A DNA stretch of 64,000 nucleotides from assembly GCA_963718375.1 (NCBI GenBank), contig CAVQZD010000005.1:1054001-1118000 (forward strand), in the 5' to 3' direction. This DNA is from RBG-16-64-13 sp963718375 (GTDB taxonomy: Bacteria > Actinomycetota > Thermoleophilia > RBG-16-64-13). Positions 25,486-34,537 of the stretch are shown piece after piece. Numbering within the stretch: the stretch's first letter is position 1; each line of letters opens with the position of its first letter. The notes beneath the pieces were generated by a model, which ran no database searches, had not been told where the DNA came from, and saw only the letters and a list, made by a program, of their open reading frames with translations. The translations under genes were made by a program, and so were the position numbers.

Positions 25486-27651
25486 CTAAGAGACCACGCC
25501 CCGTGCCCGCTTGCGAGGCTCTACGGCGATGTGAGGCAGCCAGCGATCTACCACGCGAGGTAGATGCCAGTTGGACTTGCCCAAGACGTGCATCAACGCC
25601 GGGACCAGGATGGTGCGGAGTAGGAACGCGTCCAAGAGAACGGCGGTAGCCAGACCAACACCGAACTGAGCCACTACCCGGTCCCCACCGAACACGAAGG
25701 CACCGAACACACAGACCATGATCGCTGCCGCGGCGGTGATGATCCGGCCCGTCGCTGCCTGCCCCATGATGACGGCCCGCCGATTGTCATGCGTGCTTAC
25801 CCACTCTTCGCGCATGCGACTTACTAAGAACACCTGGTAGTCCATGGAAAGGCCGAAGAGCACAGCCAGCATGAGCACCGGCTGGAACGCTTCCACCGGG
25901 CCGGCGCCGCCCAGGCCCAACAGCTCCGAGCCCCAGCCCCACTGGAAGATGGCGACCACCACCCCGAAGCTGGCGGCGGCGGCTAGAAGGTTCATGAGCG
26001 CTGCCGTCAGAGGCACCACCCAACTCCGGAAGGCCAGGAACAGCAGCACGACTCCGAGCGAGACGATGATCGCAATGAACAGCGGCAGCTTAGCAGTGAT
26101 CACACCCGCGAAGTCGTCAGCGACCGCCGTGGAGCCACCCACTCGGACTTCGAGGCTGGTGCCTCGCTCGGCGGCGGGTATCACATCAGCTCGCAGTCTG
26201 CCGATGAGTTCGCTGGTCCGCGAGTCCTGTGGTGAGGTGGACGGAGTCACCTGGATGACGCCCAGGGGAGAACCCTCCGGATACGGATACGCCTCCACCG
26301 CCGCCACGCCTGCTGTGGTCTCGAGATCAGCAGCCAGTGCCTGCAAAGCTTCACTGTCGGCTGGCGCGCTCATCTCGGCCACCAACAGCAGCGGGCCGTT
26401 AGATCCCGGTCCGAAGCCCTCACTCAGTAGATCATAGGCCTTTCGGGTGGTGGATGAGACTGACCCATTGCCCGCATCGGAGAACCCGAGCTTGAGGGAC
26501 AAGAACGGCACCGCCAGTAGGACCATGACGAGACCGGCGCTCACGGCCAAGATGGCGGGCCGTCGAGACACATATCCGCCAAGCCGAGCCCAGAAGCCGT
26601 GATGAGGGACCGGCTGTGGACCGTCCGTCGTGAGCCGCCGGCGCTCTCGCCTGCTGAGCACGCGGTGCCCCATGAAGCCGAGCATAGCCGGCAGTAGGGT
26701 CACTGCCGCCGCAAGGGTAAGCACCACCGCGAACACCGTGGAATAGGCCAGGCCGTCCATCAGGTTGACGTTCAGGATGAGAAGGCCCAAGAGAGCCACG
26801 CAGACTGTGGCCCCCGCGAAGAGCACGGCCCGGCCGGCAGTATTGAGAGCCCCGACCGCCGCTTCCTCACACGTCTGCCCTTCTTTAAGGCCCTGCCGAT
26901 GCCTCGTGACTATGAACAGCGCATAGTCGATGCCCACACCGAGTCCCACCACCACGGCCATGGTCGGAGAGACCGAGTTGATCGCCACGCCATGAGAGAG
27001 CAGGTCTATGCCCAGCAGTGTCAGCCCCAGGGCAAAACCAGCCGCCACAAGAGGAAGCAGCATTCCAAAGAACGATCCGAACGCCAACAGGATGATCACC
27101 GCGGCTGCACCCAGGCCAATGGCTGCGCTGCTCGAGAGGGAAACATCGCTCACTCCTTCGAAGGCCTCTCCGCCGCTCTCGATCTGGACTCCGGGAGTGG
27201 AGGCGCCCTCGACCATGGCCATCAGATCCAGGATGTCTTGCTTGGGCAAGTTCTCGCTCTTGCCTGTGAGCGTCACGGTGGCAAACGCGGTCTTGCCGTC
27301 CGGGCTCACCTGCGCACTGTCAGTCTGAGCGTAGGGGTCGACTACTTCGGCCACCGAGGGAGCCGCTGCCACCTCTGTCAACAATGCCTTCACGCGTGCT
27401 CGGATACTCGCGTCGCGGACATCTCCTTCGGTTGCGTGCCAGACTATGGTCCCCGAGTCACGCGACTGGTCGGGCATGTATGCCTTGATGAGGTCGAAGG
27501 CTTGGGTGGATTCCGCGCCAGGCAGACTGAACGAATTCGAATAGGCGCTGCCAAGTGCATGCTGCAGGCCAAACACCGTGAGAAGGACGGCGAGCCATAG
27601 GGTTACGACGATGACGCGGTGCCGGTAGCACCAGCGAGCAAGAACAGCCAT
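25486..27651 (-). CDS. MMPL family RND-type transporter
   Basis: A 721-residue membrane exporter with the standard two-repeat plan: one N-terminal helix, an outer loop, about five helices, then the same again. Family features include VGLGVGIDYALFIVTRHR in the first repeat and FGLSMDYQVFLVSRMREE in the second. Actinobacterial relatives export lipids or siderophores, and others confer drug tolerance; the cargo here is unknown. An ATG start lies at 27651. No TetR-type regulator is adjacent. Confidence 0.92.
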   Translation of the reverse strand: MAVLARWCYRHRVIVVTLWLAVLLTVFGLQHALGSAYSNSFSLPGAESTQAFDLIKAYMPDQSRDSGTIVWHATEGDVRDASIRARVKALLTEVAAAPSVAEVVDPYAQTDSAQVSPDGKTAFATVTLTGKSENLPKQDILDLMAMVEGASTPGVQIESGGEAFEGVSDVSLSSSAAIGLGAAAVIILLAFGSFFGMLLPLVAAGFALGLTLLGIDLLSHGVAINSVSPTMAVVVGLGVGIDYALFIVTRHRQGLKEGQTCEEAAVGALNTAGRAVLFAGATVCVALLGLLILNVNLMDGLAYSTVFAVVLTLAAAVTLLPAMLGFMGHRVLSRRERRRLTTDGPQPVPHHGFWARLGGYVSRRPAILAVSAGLVMVLLAVPFLSLKLGFSDAGNGSVSSTTRKAYDLLSEGFGPGSNGPLLLVAEMSAPADSEALQALAADLETTAGVAAVEAYPYPEGSPLGVIQVTPSTSPQDSRTSELIGRLRADVIPAAERGTSLEVRVGGSTAVADDFAGVITAKLPLFIAIIVSLGVVLLFLAFRSWVVPLTAALMNLLAAAASFGVVVAIFQWGWGSELLGLGGAGPVEAFQPVLMLAVLFGLSMDYQVFLVSRMREEWVSTHDNRRAVIMGQAATGRIITAAAAIMVCVFGAFVFGGDRVVAQFGVGLATAVLLDAFLLRTILVPALMHVLGKSNWHLPRVVDRWLPHIAVEPRKRARGVVS

Positions 27652-27798
27652 TTATGTCTCCTTGATACAACTCAGGACTATTACGAGACAGCACGGCGTG
27701 GTCCAACGGTTCCGAAGGACCCCCAGTATCATCAAGGGCTGACCGCCCCGGGAGTATAATATTGGGGCGCAAAGTGACCGAACAGGACTTTGACTATC
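27652..27798. promoter_or_regulatory. Divergent promoter region, MMPL transporter and acyltransferase
   Basis: A good -10 hexamer TATAAT lies at about 27755-27760 on the plus strand, roughly 40 bases upstream of the acyltransferase start. A matching -35 was not clear. Confidence 0.4.
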
Positions 27799-28800
27799 AT
27801 GCTCGGGGGCGGCGTGCCAGAGGAACGTAACTCAGGTTTGGACCTGCTGAGGGGCCTGATCATAGTCTACATCGTAGGGTTCTGGCACCTGTCCAACTTC
27901 GTGGCGCTCCCGGAACCCCACAACTACCTGACTTGGCCACTCACCAAGATCTGCCTGGGCACCTTCTTCTTTCTGTCCGCGTACTTCGCCGGCTCGCAGA
28001 TCGTAGTCGATTCATGGGCGTCGATCAGGCGCTTCTACTGGCGACGCTTCATCAGACTCTATCCCTTGTTCTTGGCAGCCGTCCTCCTGTTCTACTTCCT
28101 GGGGCTGACGCCGGCCAACACGGCCCTGAAGGCAGCGCTGGGGGTGGCCACCCTCGTAGGGCCGCCACCGCTGACCCTCTGGTTTGTGTGCATGCTGCTG
28201 CTACTCCTGTTCCTGACCCCGGCCTTCGTGCTCGCGCTCGATCGCCTCCGCTGGCCTTTCTATCTGGCGCTGTTCATCGCCGTCTACGGCGCGCTGTCCG
28301 CTTACTACTACGCCACCGGACTCCTGGACGAGCAGCTGCTCGTGTACATGCCGGTCTTTATTATCGGTCTGGCCGTAGCGCGCAAGAGGTGGAAGACCCC
28401 GGCAGGCGCGTGGCGTCTGCTGCTCCCTTGCCTGCTAGTACTCTCCGCTGTGATCGCGTACCTGATCACCCGCGGGGAGCCCATAGATCCCGTCACGAGC
28501 CCACCGATCATAGACCTACCCATGGTGGCCCTAGGCGCCTACTGCCTCTTCATGGCGTTCCGAGCCATGAGGTTCCGGGGTCGCTCATTGAGGCGGTCTA
28601 TCTACCTGCTCAGCTTCGCCAGCTACTGCATGTACCTGTTCCACAGGCCGATCTACATGCGTCTGACAGCGGTCTGGTATCCGAGCTCGGGCCGGGCGCA
28701 GGCCGTGTACCTGTTCTTGGTAGGTCTGCCGCTCGTGATACTTGTGTCTCTCGCAGTGCAGTCAGTCTACGACGCCGCAGTACGCCGCTTGGTGGACTAG
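27799..28800 (+). CDS. Acyltransferase family 3 membrane protein
   Basis: A 333-residue integral membrane protein with about ten helices of the acyltransferase-3 (OafA/OpgC-like) family, which O-acylates surface sugars or lipids. The N-terminal GLDLLRGLIIVYIV followed by FWHLSNF, with the conserved His, is typical; RFIRLYPLF and FLFHRPIY-type segments also fit. The start is not certain: ATG 27799, TTG 27790 and GTG 27814 are all in frame. The next gene begins 31 bases later. Confidence 0.85.
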   Translation: MLGGGVPEERNSGLDLLRGLIIVYIVGFWHLSNFVALPEPHNYLTWPLTKICLGTFFFLSAYFAGSQIVVDSWASIRRFYWRRFIRLYPLFLAAVLLFYFLGLTPANTALKAALGVATLVGPPPLTLWFVCMLLLLLFLTPAFVLALDRLRWPFYLALFIAVYGALSAYYYATGLLDEQLLVYMPVFIIGLAVARKRWKTPAGAWRLLLPCLLVLSAVIAYLITRGEPIDPVTSPPIIDLPMVALGAYCLFMAFRAMRFRGRSLRRSIYLLSFASYCMYLFHRPIYMRLTAVWYPSSGRAQAVYLFLVGLPLVILVSLAVQSVYDAAVRRLVD

Positions 28801-28831
28801 AGCCCCGCACAGGCTATACTGCGCGTACAAG

Positions 28832-29305
28832 ATGGATGAGACCCTAGACTTCCTTCGTCGGGAGCTGAGCTTCCGTCTAGGCCTGCAGGACGATCAGGTG
28901 ATGCTCGACAACGCCCACACCTCTTCGCGGGCGTCGGATACACGGGGAGTGGTCATAACCCTGGTCAACGTCGGCGTCAGCACCTATCAGGGCAGCGTGC
29001 TCAAGCAACCAGGGTGGGAGGATTTGCTGGAGCTCACCGTCCTGATCTCATTTCGTCTTGCGCACTACAGGCAGAGTCTCGCCTTGCTGGACCGCACCCT
29101 GCAGCTACTCTACACAAAGCCGGCCTACACCAGGGCAGATGCACATGCGGACAATCCTTTTCCGCAAGGGTTGGAGCGGATCATGTTCACTCTGAGGCCC
29201 CTGGATTTCGAGGCGCTCAGAGACATGTGGGCGACACTGGGTGACGCCCAGGTGCCTTCGGCCGTCTACAACATCCGCATGATCCGCGAGCGCGAACAGG
29301 TCTGA
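28832..29305 (+). CDS. Pvc16/DUF4255-type protein, orphan
   Basis: A 157-residue protein with the DUF4255 (Pvc16 N-terminal-like) pattern: an N-terminal helix, then VVITLVNVGVS, a hydrophobic strand LELTVLISFRLAHY, LLDRTLQLLYTKPAYT, LERIMFTLRPLDFEAL and a C-terminal AQVPSAVYNIRMI. In contractile injection systems Pvc16 is the terminator or cap-end protein of the tail tube. No sheath, tube, baseplate or AAA ATPase gene is in the window, so this copy is alone. A TATACT hexamer ends about 14 bases before the ATG and no ribosome-binding site is visible, so a very short leader or leaderless message is possible. Confidence 0.75.
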   Translation: MDETLDFLRRELSFRLGLQDDQVMLDNAHTSSRASDTRGVVITLVNVGVSTYQGSVLKQPGWEDLLELTVLISFRLAHYRQSLALLDRTLQLLYTKPAYTRADAHADNPFPQGLERIMFTLRPLDFEALRDMWATLGDAQVPSAVYNIRMIREREQV

Positions 29306-29306
29306 A

Positions 29307-29948
29307 GTGACTCTTGGGGCGCATGCCGGTAGTCGGCCACCTGGAGCAGTAGTGACTGACCGCTCGAGGGTCGCATGGCAAGTCGGCCTGGCGGCGGCCG
29401 GTTTGGGACTCTTGGCATTGCCGGTCATCGCGGTGTCGCTTTCCGAAACAGCCGGAGCGGATCCCCTGTGGACGGCCTTGCGGCTGGCCGCGCTCTTGGG
29501 TCTCACCCTTGTGTTCATGGACATCATGATCGGAGCGCTTAGACCCCTGCTCGTCCGAGTCTTCCGGCCGCGCACGGTCCAGCGGCTGCACGTAGTCGTC
29601 GGCCTTGCCGGCTTCTCACTGGTCATCGGTCACGCGATCATGCTTCTGGTATTCGGCCTGGCTGGGTATAGCGTGCCGTTCATGTGGATCGGCCCTGCCG
29701 TACTCGCCGTCCTTCTCCTGACGATGCTCACAGCCTGGAGGCGGCGAGCCTTCAGACGCTCGTGGCAGTGGATCCATCGCCTCAACTACTTGGCTTTCGC
29801 GGCGGCACTGGTGCACGGCATGAGACTGGGCTCCGACCTACGAGCAGAGCCCTGGCTCAGGGGCTTGCTCCTCTCCTATGCCGCAGCGGTGGCCATCGCA
29901 CTCATCTGGAGGGTGACCGTCATTGTGGGCAAGAGACGGTCAGGCTGA
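29307..29948 (+). CDS. Ferric-reductase-like transmembrane (b-type heme) protein
   Basis: A 213-residue protein with about six membrane helices. Two pairs of His (His95/His109 in one helix, His157/His170 in another) have the spacing of the bis-heme ligands in ferric reductase/NOX/MsrQ-type domains. It has no flavin or NAD domain, so it would need a partner reductase. Start is GTG 29307, just behind the Pvc16-like stop; a GTG at 29352 with a GGAG site is an alternative that removes 15 residues. Confidence 0.8.
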   Translation: MTLGAHAGSRPPGAVVTDRSRVAWQVGLAAAGLGLLALPVIAVSLSETAGADPLWTALRLAALLGLTLVFMDIMIGALRPLLVRVFRPRTVQRLHVVVGLAGFSLVIGHAIMLLVFGLAGYSVPFMWIGPAVLAVLLLTMLTAWRRRAFRRSWQWIHRLNYLAFAAALVHGMRLGSDLRAEPWLRGLLLSYAAAVAIALIWRVTVIVGKRRSG

Positions 29949-29998
29949 GCCCGCCAGACCCCGCCGCCGACTTGGTACAGTAGACGTGGCTGAACGCG

Positions 29999-30229
29999 AT
30001 GCTTTGGGGCGGCACCATCATGCTGGTGGTGGACCACGTCATATCGGGCGAGCTGACAGCGAGTCCTCCCTTCCTCACCGCGCTCACGACCCCGGGGCAG
30101 ATAGGCCCCATGGTCCGCGAGATACTCGTGACCGGGGGGGCAATGACAGGAGCCGTGCTCGTCGTATGGGCGGTCATGGTGGTCTTCGCCGAGCTGCGCT
30201 CCAGGGCCAAGCTTGCCCACGACTCATAG
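29999..30229 (+). CDS. Small membrane protein, 76 residues
   Basis: A short protein with a hydrophobic start (MLWGGTIMLVVDHV), a polar middle and a second hydrophobic helix (about residues 46-66). I do not recognise a named family. It follows the ferric-reductase-like gene by 50 bases on the same strand. The ribosome-binding site is weak, so the start is a guess. Confidence 0.6.
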   Translation: MLWGGTIMLVVDHVISGELTASPPFLTALTTPGQIGPMVREILVTGGAMTGAVLVVWAVMVVFAELRSRAKLAHDS

Positions 30230-30244
30230 GGTGGCCCGCGCCCG

Positions 30245-30607
30245 CTAGCCGGATAAGACCTCTTTGACCCGGTGTTCGACGATGCGCCGCACTAGATCCG
30301 CAGGCAGGGGCGCATCCAGCGGGAATTGAATCGTGCCCTTCCCTGCCTCGTATGGTGCGAGTTCATCCTTGAAGGCCTGTATCCCGCCCGGGGTGGGATA
30401 GAGGCCCACGTGCCTCTCATACCCTCCGAAGTGCACCAGATGACGGCCGGCCAGGTCGAAGGTGGGGATACCGTAGCTGATGCGCTCGGTCGCCTCGGGC
30501 GCGGTCGCCTTGATGAGGGCTCGGAGCTCCTCGAGCTTCGGCCTGGCCGCCAAAGGCGCGGCGGCGATGTACTCGTCGATCGATCCGGAGTCTGATTCTC
30601 TCTTCAT
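30245..30607 (-). CDS. DUF1801 family protein (YdhG-like)
   Basis: A 120-residue soluble protein with the DUF1801 pattern: IDEYIAAAP at the start, RISYGIPTFDLAGRHLVHFGG in sequence order (here split as RISYGIPTF then LVHFGGY), and LYPTPGGIQAF. Members resemble the frataxin-like iron chaperone Fra/YdhG fold, but function is not settled. The ATG at 30607 follows GGAGGCGGGG and is preferred to one at 30619. Confidence 0.85.
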   Translation of the reverse strand: MKRESDSGSIDEYIAAAPLAARPKLEELRALIKATAPEATERISYGIPTFDLAGRHLVHFGGYERHVGLYPTPGGIQAFKDELAPYEAGKGTIQFPLDAPLPADLVRRIVEHRVKEVLSG

Positions 30608-30674
30608 CCCCGCCTCCATCAGCTAGAGTGCCTGGCCAGTCGAGGTTCCGCATCCGCATGCTAGTCTACGCGGC

Positions 30675-31091
30675 ATGGATTACAGCGCAAAACATCCCCC
30701 CGGGACCGATCCCGATCCACGTATCGCGGCGGCGCTCCAGGGGGTGGTCAAGGATGGGCGGGTCACCTGCTCGGAGGCGATCGAACTCGCCGACAGGCTC
30801 GGCATACCCCCTGCTGAGGTCGGCAAGACCATGGACCTGCTCGAGCATCGCATCATCGAGTGTCAGCTGGGCATCTTCGGATTCGAGCCTGAGAAGAAGA
30901 CACTGAGAGCGGCCGCTTCGGTGTCCGACGAGCTGAGCGCCCGCCTGCAGTGCGCCGCCTCCGAAGGACGGATCTCTTGCGCAGCCTGCTGGGAGACCGC
31001 CGCCGCTCTCGGGATGGAGCGTATCGCGGTCGCTGCGGCCTGCGAGCTACTCGGATTCAAGATAAAGCCCTGCCAGCTCGGAGCATTCTGA
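30675..31091 (+). CDS. Protein with two internal repeats and paired cysteines
   Basis: A 138-residue protein made of two homologous halves, residues 16-68 and 86-138. Each half has a Gly-Arg-(Val/Ile)-(Thr/Ser)-Cys motif (Cys32, Cys102) and ends in Cys-Gln-Leu-Gly-x-Phe (Cys63, Cys133), offset by exactly 70 residues. The helical pattern between them resembles a winged-helix-like fold. I recall single- and double-repeat relatives in delta-proteobacteria but no assigned function. A metal or disulfide role for the four aligned Cys is inference. Confidence 0.75.
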   Translation: MDYSAKHPPGTDPDPRIAAALQGVVKDGRVTCSEAIELADRLGIPPAEVGKTMDLLEHRIIECQLGIFGFEPEKKTLRAAASVSDELSARLQCAASEGRISCAACWETAAALGMERIAVAAACELLGFKIKPCQLGAF

Positions 31092-31167
31092 GCGCTTCCC
31101 TCTCGGGCAGGATTCGGCGCACCCTTATCAGGGAAACTGAACGCACGGACCAAACGGATGGGGGACC

Positions 31168-33204
31168 ATGAAGCCACCTACACAGGACGCGCCGGGCATC
31201 GCACGTGCCCAAGACGGTCCAGCCCCGGGTCGTTCCGACCAGCAGGGCTCCGGCGAGGGCCGTCCTGGCACAAGCGGGCGTCCTGGCACCGGCGGGCGTC
31301 CTGGGGGAACGACCCCTCAAGGCGAGAGCGGGGGCGACGGTGGACGACGCTTCAAACAAAGACACGCGTGGCATCTCGTCGCCTACATAATCGTCGCTCT
31401 GGGCGCGCTGTATCTCTTCCAGCAGTTCATGGTGGGACCGCTCACCGGCTCGTCCACCGAACTCGAGTACAGCGACTTCAAGGCCAAGGTCGCAGCGAGG
31501 CAGGTGGAGTCCGTCGTGATACGAACGGACCAGATCACCGGCACCCTGACGCCCTCAGGGTCGGGCTCGGGCGCGACGGGCTTTCAAACCTACTATGACG
31601 CAGCCGCGGATCCGGATCTGGTATCTCAGCTCGAGGCTGCCGGAGTAGCGTTCTCCTTCGCTGCACCGGCCAGCCCCATCGGGGGGATACTCCTGAGCCT
31701 TCTACCCTTCTTGTTGATCGGCCTCGTCTGGTACATCGTCTACAGGCGGATGGTGGGCCTGTCGGGGCGGGGCGGCGGAGCCGGCGGCGTGTTCGGAGTG
31801 GGCAAGAGCAAGGCCACCAAAGTGGAACCTGAGAAGGTAGGCGTCACGTTCAAGGACGTCGGTGGCGCAGACGAGGCCATCGCCGAACTGCAGGAGATAA
31901 TCCAGTTCCTCAAGACCCCCGAGCAGTTCGCACGGCTGGGCGGACGCATACCCAAGGGCGTCCTGCTGGTGGGGCCGCCGGGCACCGGCAAGACCCTGTT
32001 GGCCAAGGCCACGGCCGGCGAGGCCGGCGTCGACTTCTTCGAGAGCAGCGGGTCTGAGTTCGTCGAGATGTTCGTGGGAGTGGGCGCCGCCCGAGTGCGC
32101 GACCTGTTCGAGCAGGCCCGCAAGACTGCTCCTGCGATAGTGTTCATCGACGAGATCGACGCCATCGGGCAGACCAGAGGTGTCGGGCTCGGCCAAACCG
32201 GAATGAACGATGAGCGTGAACAGACACTCAACCAGCTGCTCGCAGAGATCGACGGCTTCAGCACAGACGCGTCCCGTCCGGTGATCATCATGGCAGCCAC
32301 CAACCGTCCGGAGGTGCTAGACAAGGCCCTCCTGCGCGCGGGCCGGTTCGATAGGCACGTCGAGGTCGGCAACCCCGACCTCGTCGGCCGGGTGCAGATC
32401 CTCAAGATCCACAGCCGGAGCATCAAGTTGGCTCGTGATTTCGACATCGAACGGGCGGCGCGTATCACTCCCGGCTTCAGCGGCGCCGACCTGGCCAACG
32501 CCATCAACGAGGCCGCTCTCTTGGCGGCGAGGGGCAAGTCCAAGACCGTGACCATCAAGGATTTCGAGATCGCCATGGAGCGAGTGGTGGCCGGTTTAGA
32601 GAAGAGAAGCCGGGTGATGAACCCGCAGGAGCGCAAGACGGTCGCCTACCACGAATCTGGTCACGCCCTGATCGCAAGCCTTATCCCGCACGCCGACCCG
32701 GTCGCCAAGATCAGCATCATCCCGCATGCTCGCGGTGCTCTCGGCTTCACCATGCAGATGCCTGCTGAGGACCGTTACATACTCACCGAGGACGAGCTGT
32801 CCGATCGCGTAGCGGTCATGCTGGGAGGACGAGCCGCTGAGCAGACGGTCTTCGATGCCGTGAGTACCGGCGCCAGTGACGACATCCAGAAGGCCACAGA
32901 GTTGGTGCGCCGCATGGTCACCGAGTTCGGGATGAGCGACAAGCTGGGCTCGGTGCGCTACGCAGGCCAGATGCTCCAATACATGGGTGACACGGTAGAG
33001 AGTGACGGGCGTCTGAGTCCCCACACGCGTGAGACCATCGACAGCGAGATACAGCGGATCGTGACCGCGCAGTATGACCGCGCCAAGGGATTGCTGATCA
33101 AGCACCGCGAGGCGCTCGATACCCTGGCCGCCAATCTTCTGGAGCATGAGACGCTGGACGGCACTGCGGTGCACGAGGCCCTGGGCAAGAAGACCAAGGG
33201 GTAG
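31168..33204 (+). CDS. ftsH: ATP-dependent zinc metalloprotease FtsH
   Basis: The 678-residue membrane-bound AAA+ protease that degrades unassembled or regulatory membrane and cytoplasmic proteins. After an unusually long Gly/Pro/Arg-rich, disordered N-terminal extension (about 65 residues) come helix 1, a periplasmic domain, helix 2 (about 170-193), the AAA module with GPPGTGKT near residue 270 and IVFIDEIDAIG, and the zinc site HESGH at 495-499. All catalytic parts are intact. ATG start follows GGGGGACC. It stands apart from folate or hpt genes that often neighbour ftsH. Confidence 0.95.
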   Translation: MKPPTQDAPGIARAQDGPAPGRSDQQGSGEGRPGTSGRPGTGGRPGGTTPQGESGGDGGRRFKQRHAWHLVAYIIVALGALYLFQQFMVGPLTGSSTELEYSDFKAKVAARQVESVVIRTDQITGTLTPSGSGSGATGFQTYYDAAADPDLVSQLEAAGVAFSFAAPASPIGGILLSLLPFLLIGLVWYIVYRRMVGLSGRGGGAGGVFGVGKSKATKVEPEKVGVTFKDVGGADEAIAELQEIIQFLKTPEQFARLGGRIPKGVLLVGPPGTGKTLLAKATAGEAGVDFFESSGSEFVEMFVGVGAARVRDLFEQARKTAPAIVFIDEIDAIGQTRGVGLGQTGMNDEREQTLNQLLAEIDGFSTDASRPVIIMAATNRPEVLDKALLRAGRFDRHVEVGNPDLVGRVQILKIHSRSIKLARDFDIERAARITPGFSGADLANAINEAALLAARGKSKTVTIKDFEIAMERVVAGLEKRSRVMNPQERKTVAYHESGHALIASLIPHADPVAKISIIPHARGALGFTMQMPAEDRYILTEDELSDRVAVMLGGRAAEQTVFDAVSTGASDDIQKATELVRRMVTEFGMSDKLGSVRYAGQMLQYMGDTVESDGRLSPHTRETIDSEIQRIVTAQYDRAKGLLIKHREALDTLAANLLEHETLDGTAVHEALGKKTKG

Positions 33205-33243
33205 TACGCGCGAATCGCCGGGGCCGCGACTGCCCGGCGGCGC

Positions 33244-34536
33244 CTACCGGGCTTCGGCGAAGGCCCGATCGAGCAGCTCCAGCGCCCGATCGACCTCCCC
33301 TGCAGAGACTATCAGCGGGGGTGTCAGCCGCGCGACATTGCCGTATAGACCACCCTTGCCGACCAATAGACCCAGGCGTCTTGCGGCCTCGACCACGGTC
33401 AGCACCTTCTCGGCGTCAGGGGTCTTGCCGTCGGCCGAGGCCGGATCGACGACCTCGACACCCACCATCAGGCCCTTGCCGCGCACGTCCCCTATGAACG
33501 AGTACTTCTTCTGAAGCTCCCGCAGACCGCCCAGCAACCGACTTCCCTGGGCTGCGGCGTTGCCTATGAGATCGTTGCCTTGGATGTAGTCGATGGTGGC
33601 CAAGGCCGCCCGGCAACTCACCGGATTGCCGCCGAAGGTGGCTATCGAGAGCCCTTTGAGGCTGTCGGCCACCTCCGAGGTGGCGACGGTGGCGCCGATG
33701 GGCAGACCGTTCGCCAGCCCTTTGGCAAAGGTCGTGATGTCCGGCTGGGCTTGCCACCCTTCGATGCCGCAGAAGGCCTCACCTGTGCGCCCGAGGCCGG
33801 TCTGCACCTCGTCGCAGATAAACAGACCTCCGTACTTGCGGACTATGCGGAGCACCTCCCGAAAGTACTCCTTGGGTGGTATGACGATCCCGCCCACCCC
33901 TTGGATGGGTTCGGCCATGAAGGCCGCAACCTCGCCGTTAGTGGTCGTCTGGATGAGCTCCTCGACATCCCTGGCGCAGCGCAGATCGCACTGAGGGTAG
34001 GTGAGCCCGAAAGCGCAGCGGTAGCAGTACGGGTTGTGGGCATGCTTGATGTAGGGCACGCTGCTGGTGATGCTGCGCCACGACGACTGCGCGGTGAGGT
34101 TGAGTGTGGTCTCACTGCGCCCGGCATAGGCGTGACGTAGAGCGATGATGTCAGAGCGCCCGGTGGCTTTGCGAGCCAGCAGCACGGCTGTCTCGTTGGC
34201 CTCCGTTCCCGAAGACGTGAAGAAGCTCTTCTGCAGATCACCGGGAGTGACCTCCGCCAGCTTCTCCGCGAGTAGCACCTGGGGTTCGCTCATGTACAGA
34301 GTGGAGACGTGCTGAAGGGTCTGGCTCTGCTCGACGGCCGCGCTGGTCACGGTCTCGTTGCAGTGCCCCACGCTCACGGCGAGAATGCCGCCGAAGAAAT
34401 CCAGGTACTCGGTGCCTTCGGAATCGATCACGCTCATGCCTCGACCCCGCACCGCGATTAGTGGCTTCTCGTACATCGTCGTCACGCAGGGGAAGAGGTA
34501 CTTATCATGGAGCTTGGCGATCTCTCGGCCGTCCAT
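33244..34536 (-). CDS. Class III PLP-dependent aminotransferase
   Basis: A 430-residue fold-type I enzyme. The PLP lysine is in TFAKGLANG (Lys272), the ring-nitrogen Asp in FICDEVQTG (Asp242) and the phosphate-binding SSGTEANE at 109-116. An inserted Cys-rich stretch, CYRCAFGLTYPQC (171-183), is typical of the alanine-glyoxylate/AGXT2-like branch as I remember it; 4-aminobutyrate or ornithine-type donors are also possible. It starts one base after the stop of the exchanger gene, so the two are one operon, probably under the upstream riboswitch. Confidence 0.88.
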   Translation of the reverse strand: MDGREIAKLHDKYLFPCVTTMYEKPLIAVRGRGMSVIDSEGTEYLDFFGGILAVSVGHCNETVTSAAVEQSQTLQHVSTLYMSEPQVLLAEKLAEVTPGDLQKSFFTSSGTEANETAVLLARKATGRSDIIALRHAYAGRSETTLNLTAQSSWRSITSSVPYIKHAHNPYCYRCAFGLTYPQCDLRCARDVEELIQTTTNGEVAAFMAEPIQGVGGIVIPPKEYFREVLRIVRKYGGLFICDEVQTGLGRTGEAFCGIEGWQAQPDITTFAKGLANGLPIGATVATSEVADSLKGLSIATFGGNPVSCRAALATIDYIQGNDLIGNAAAQGSRLLGGLRELQKKYSFIGDVRGKGLMVGVEVVDPASADGKTPDAEKVLTVVEAARRLGLLVGKGGLYGNVARLTPPLIVSAGEVDRALELLDRAFAEAR

Positions 34537-34537
34537 C

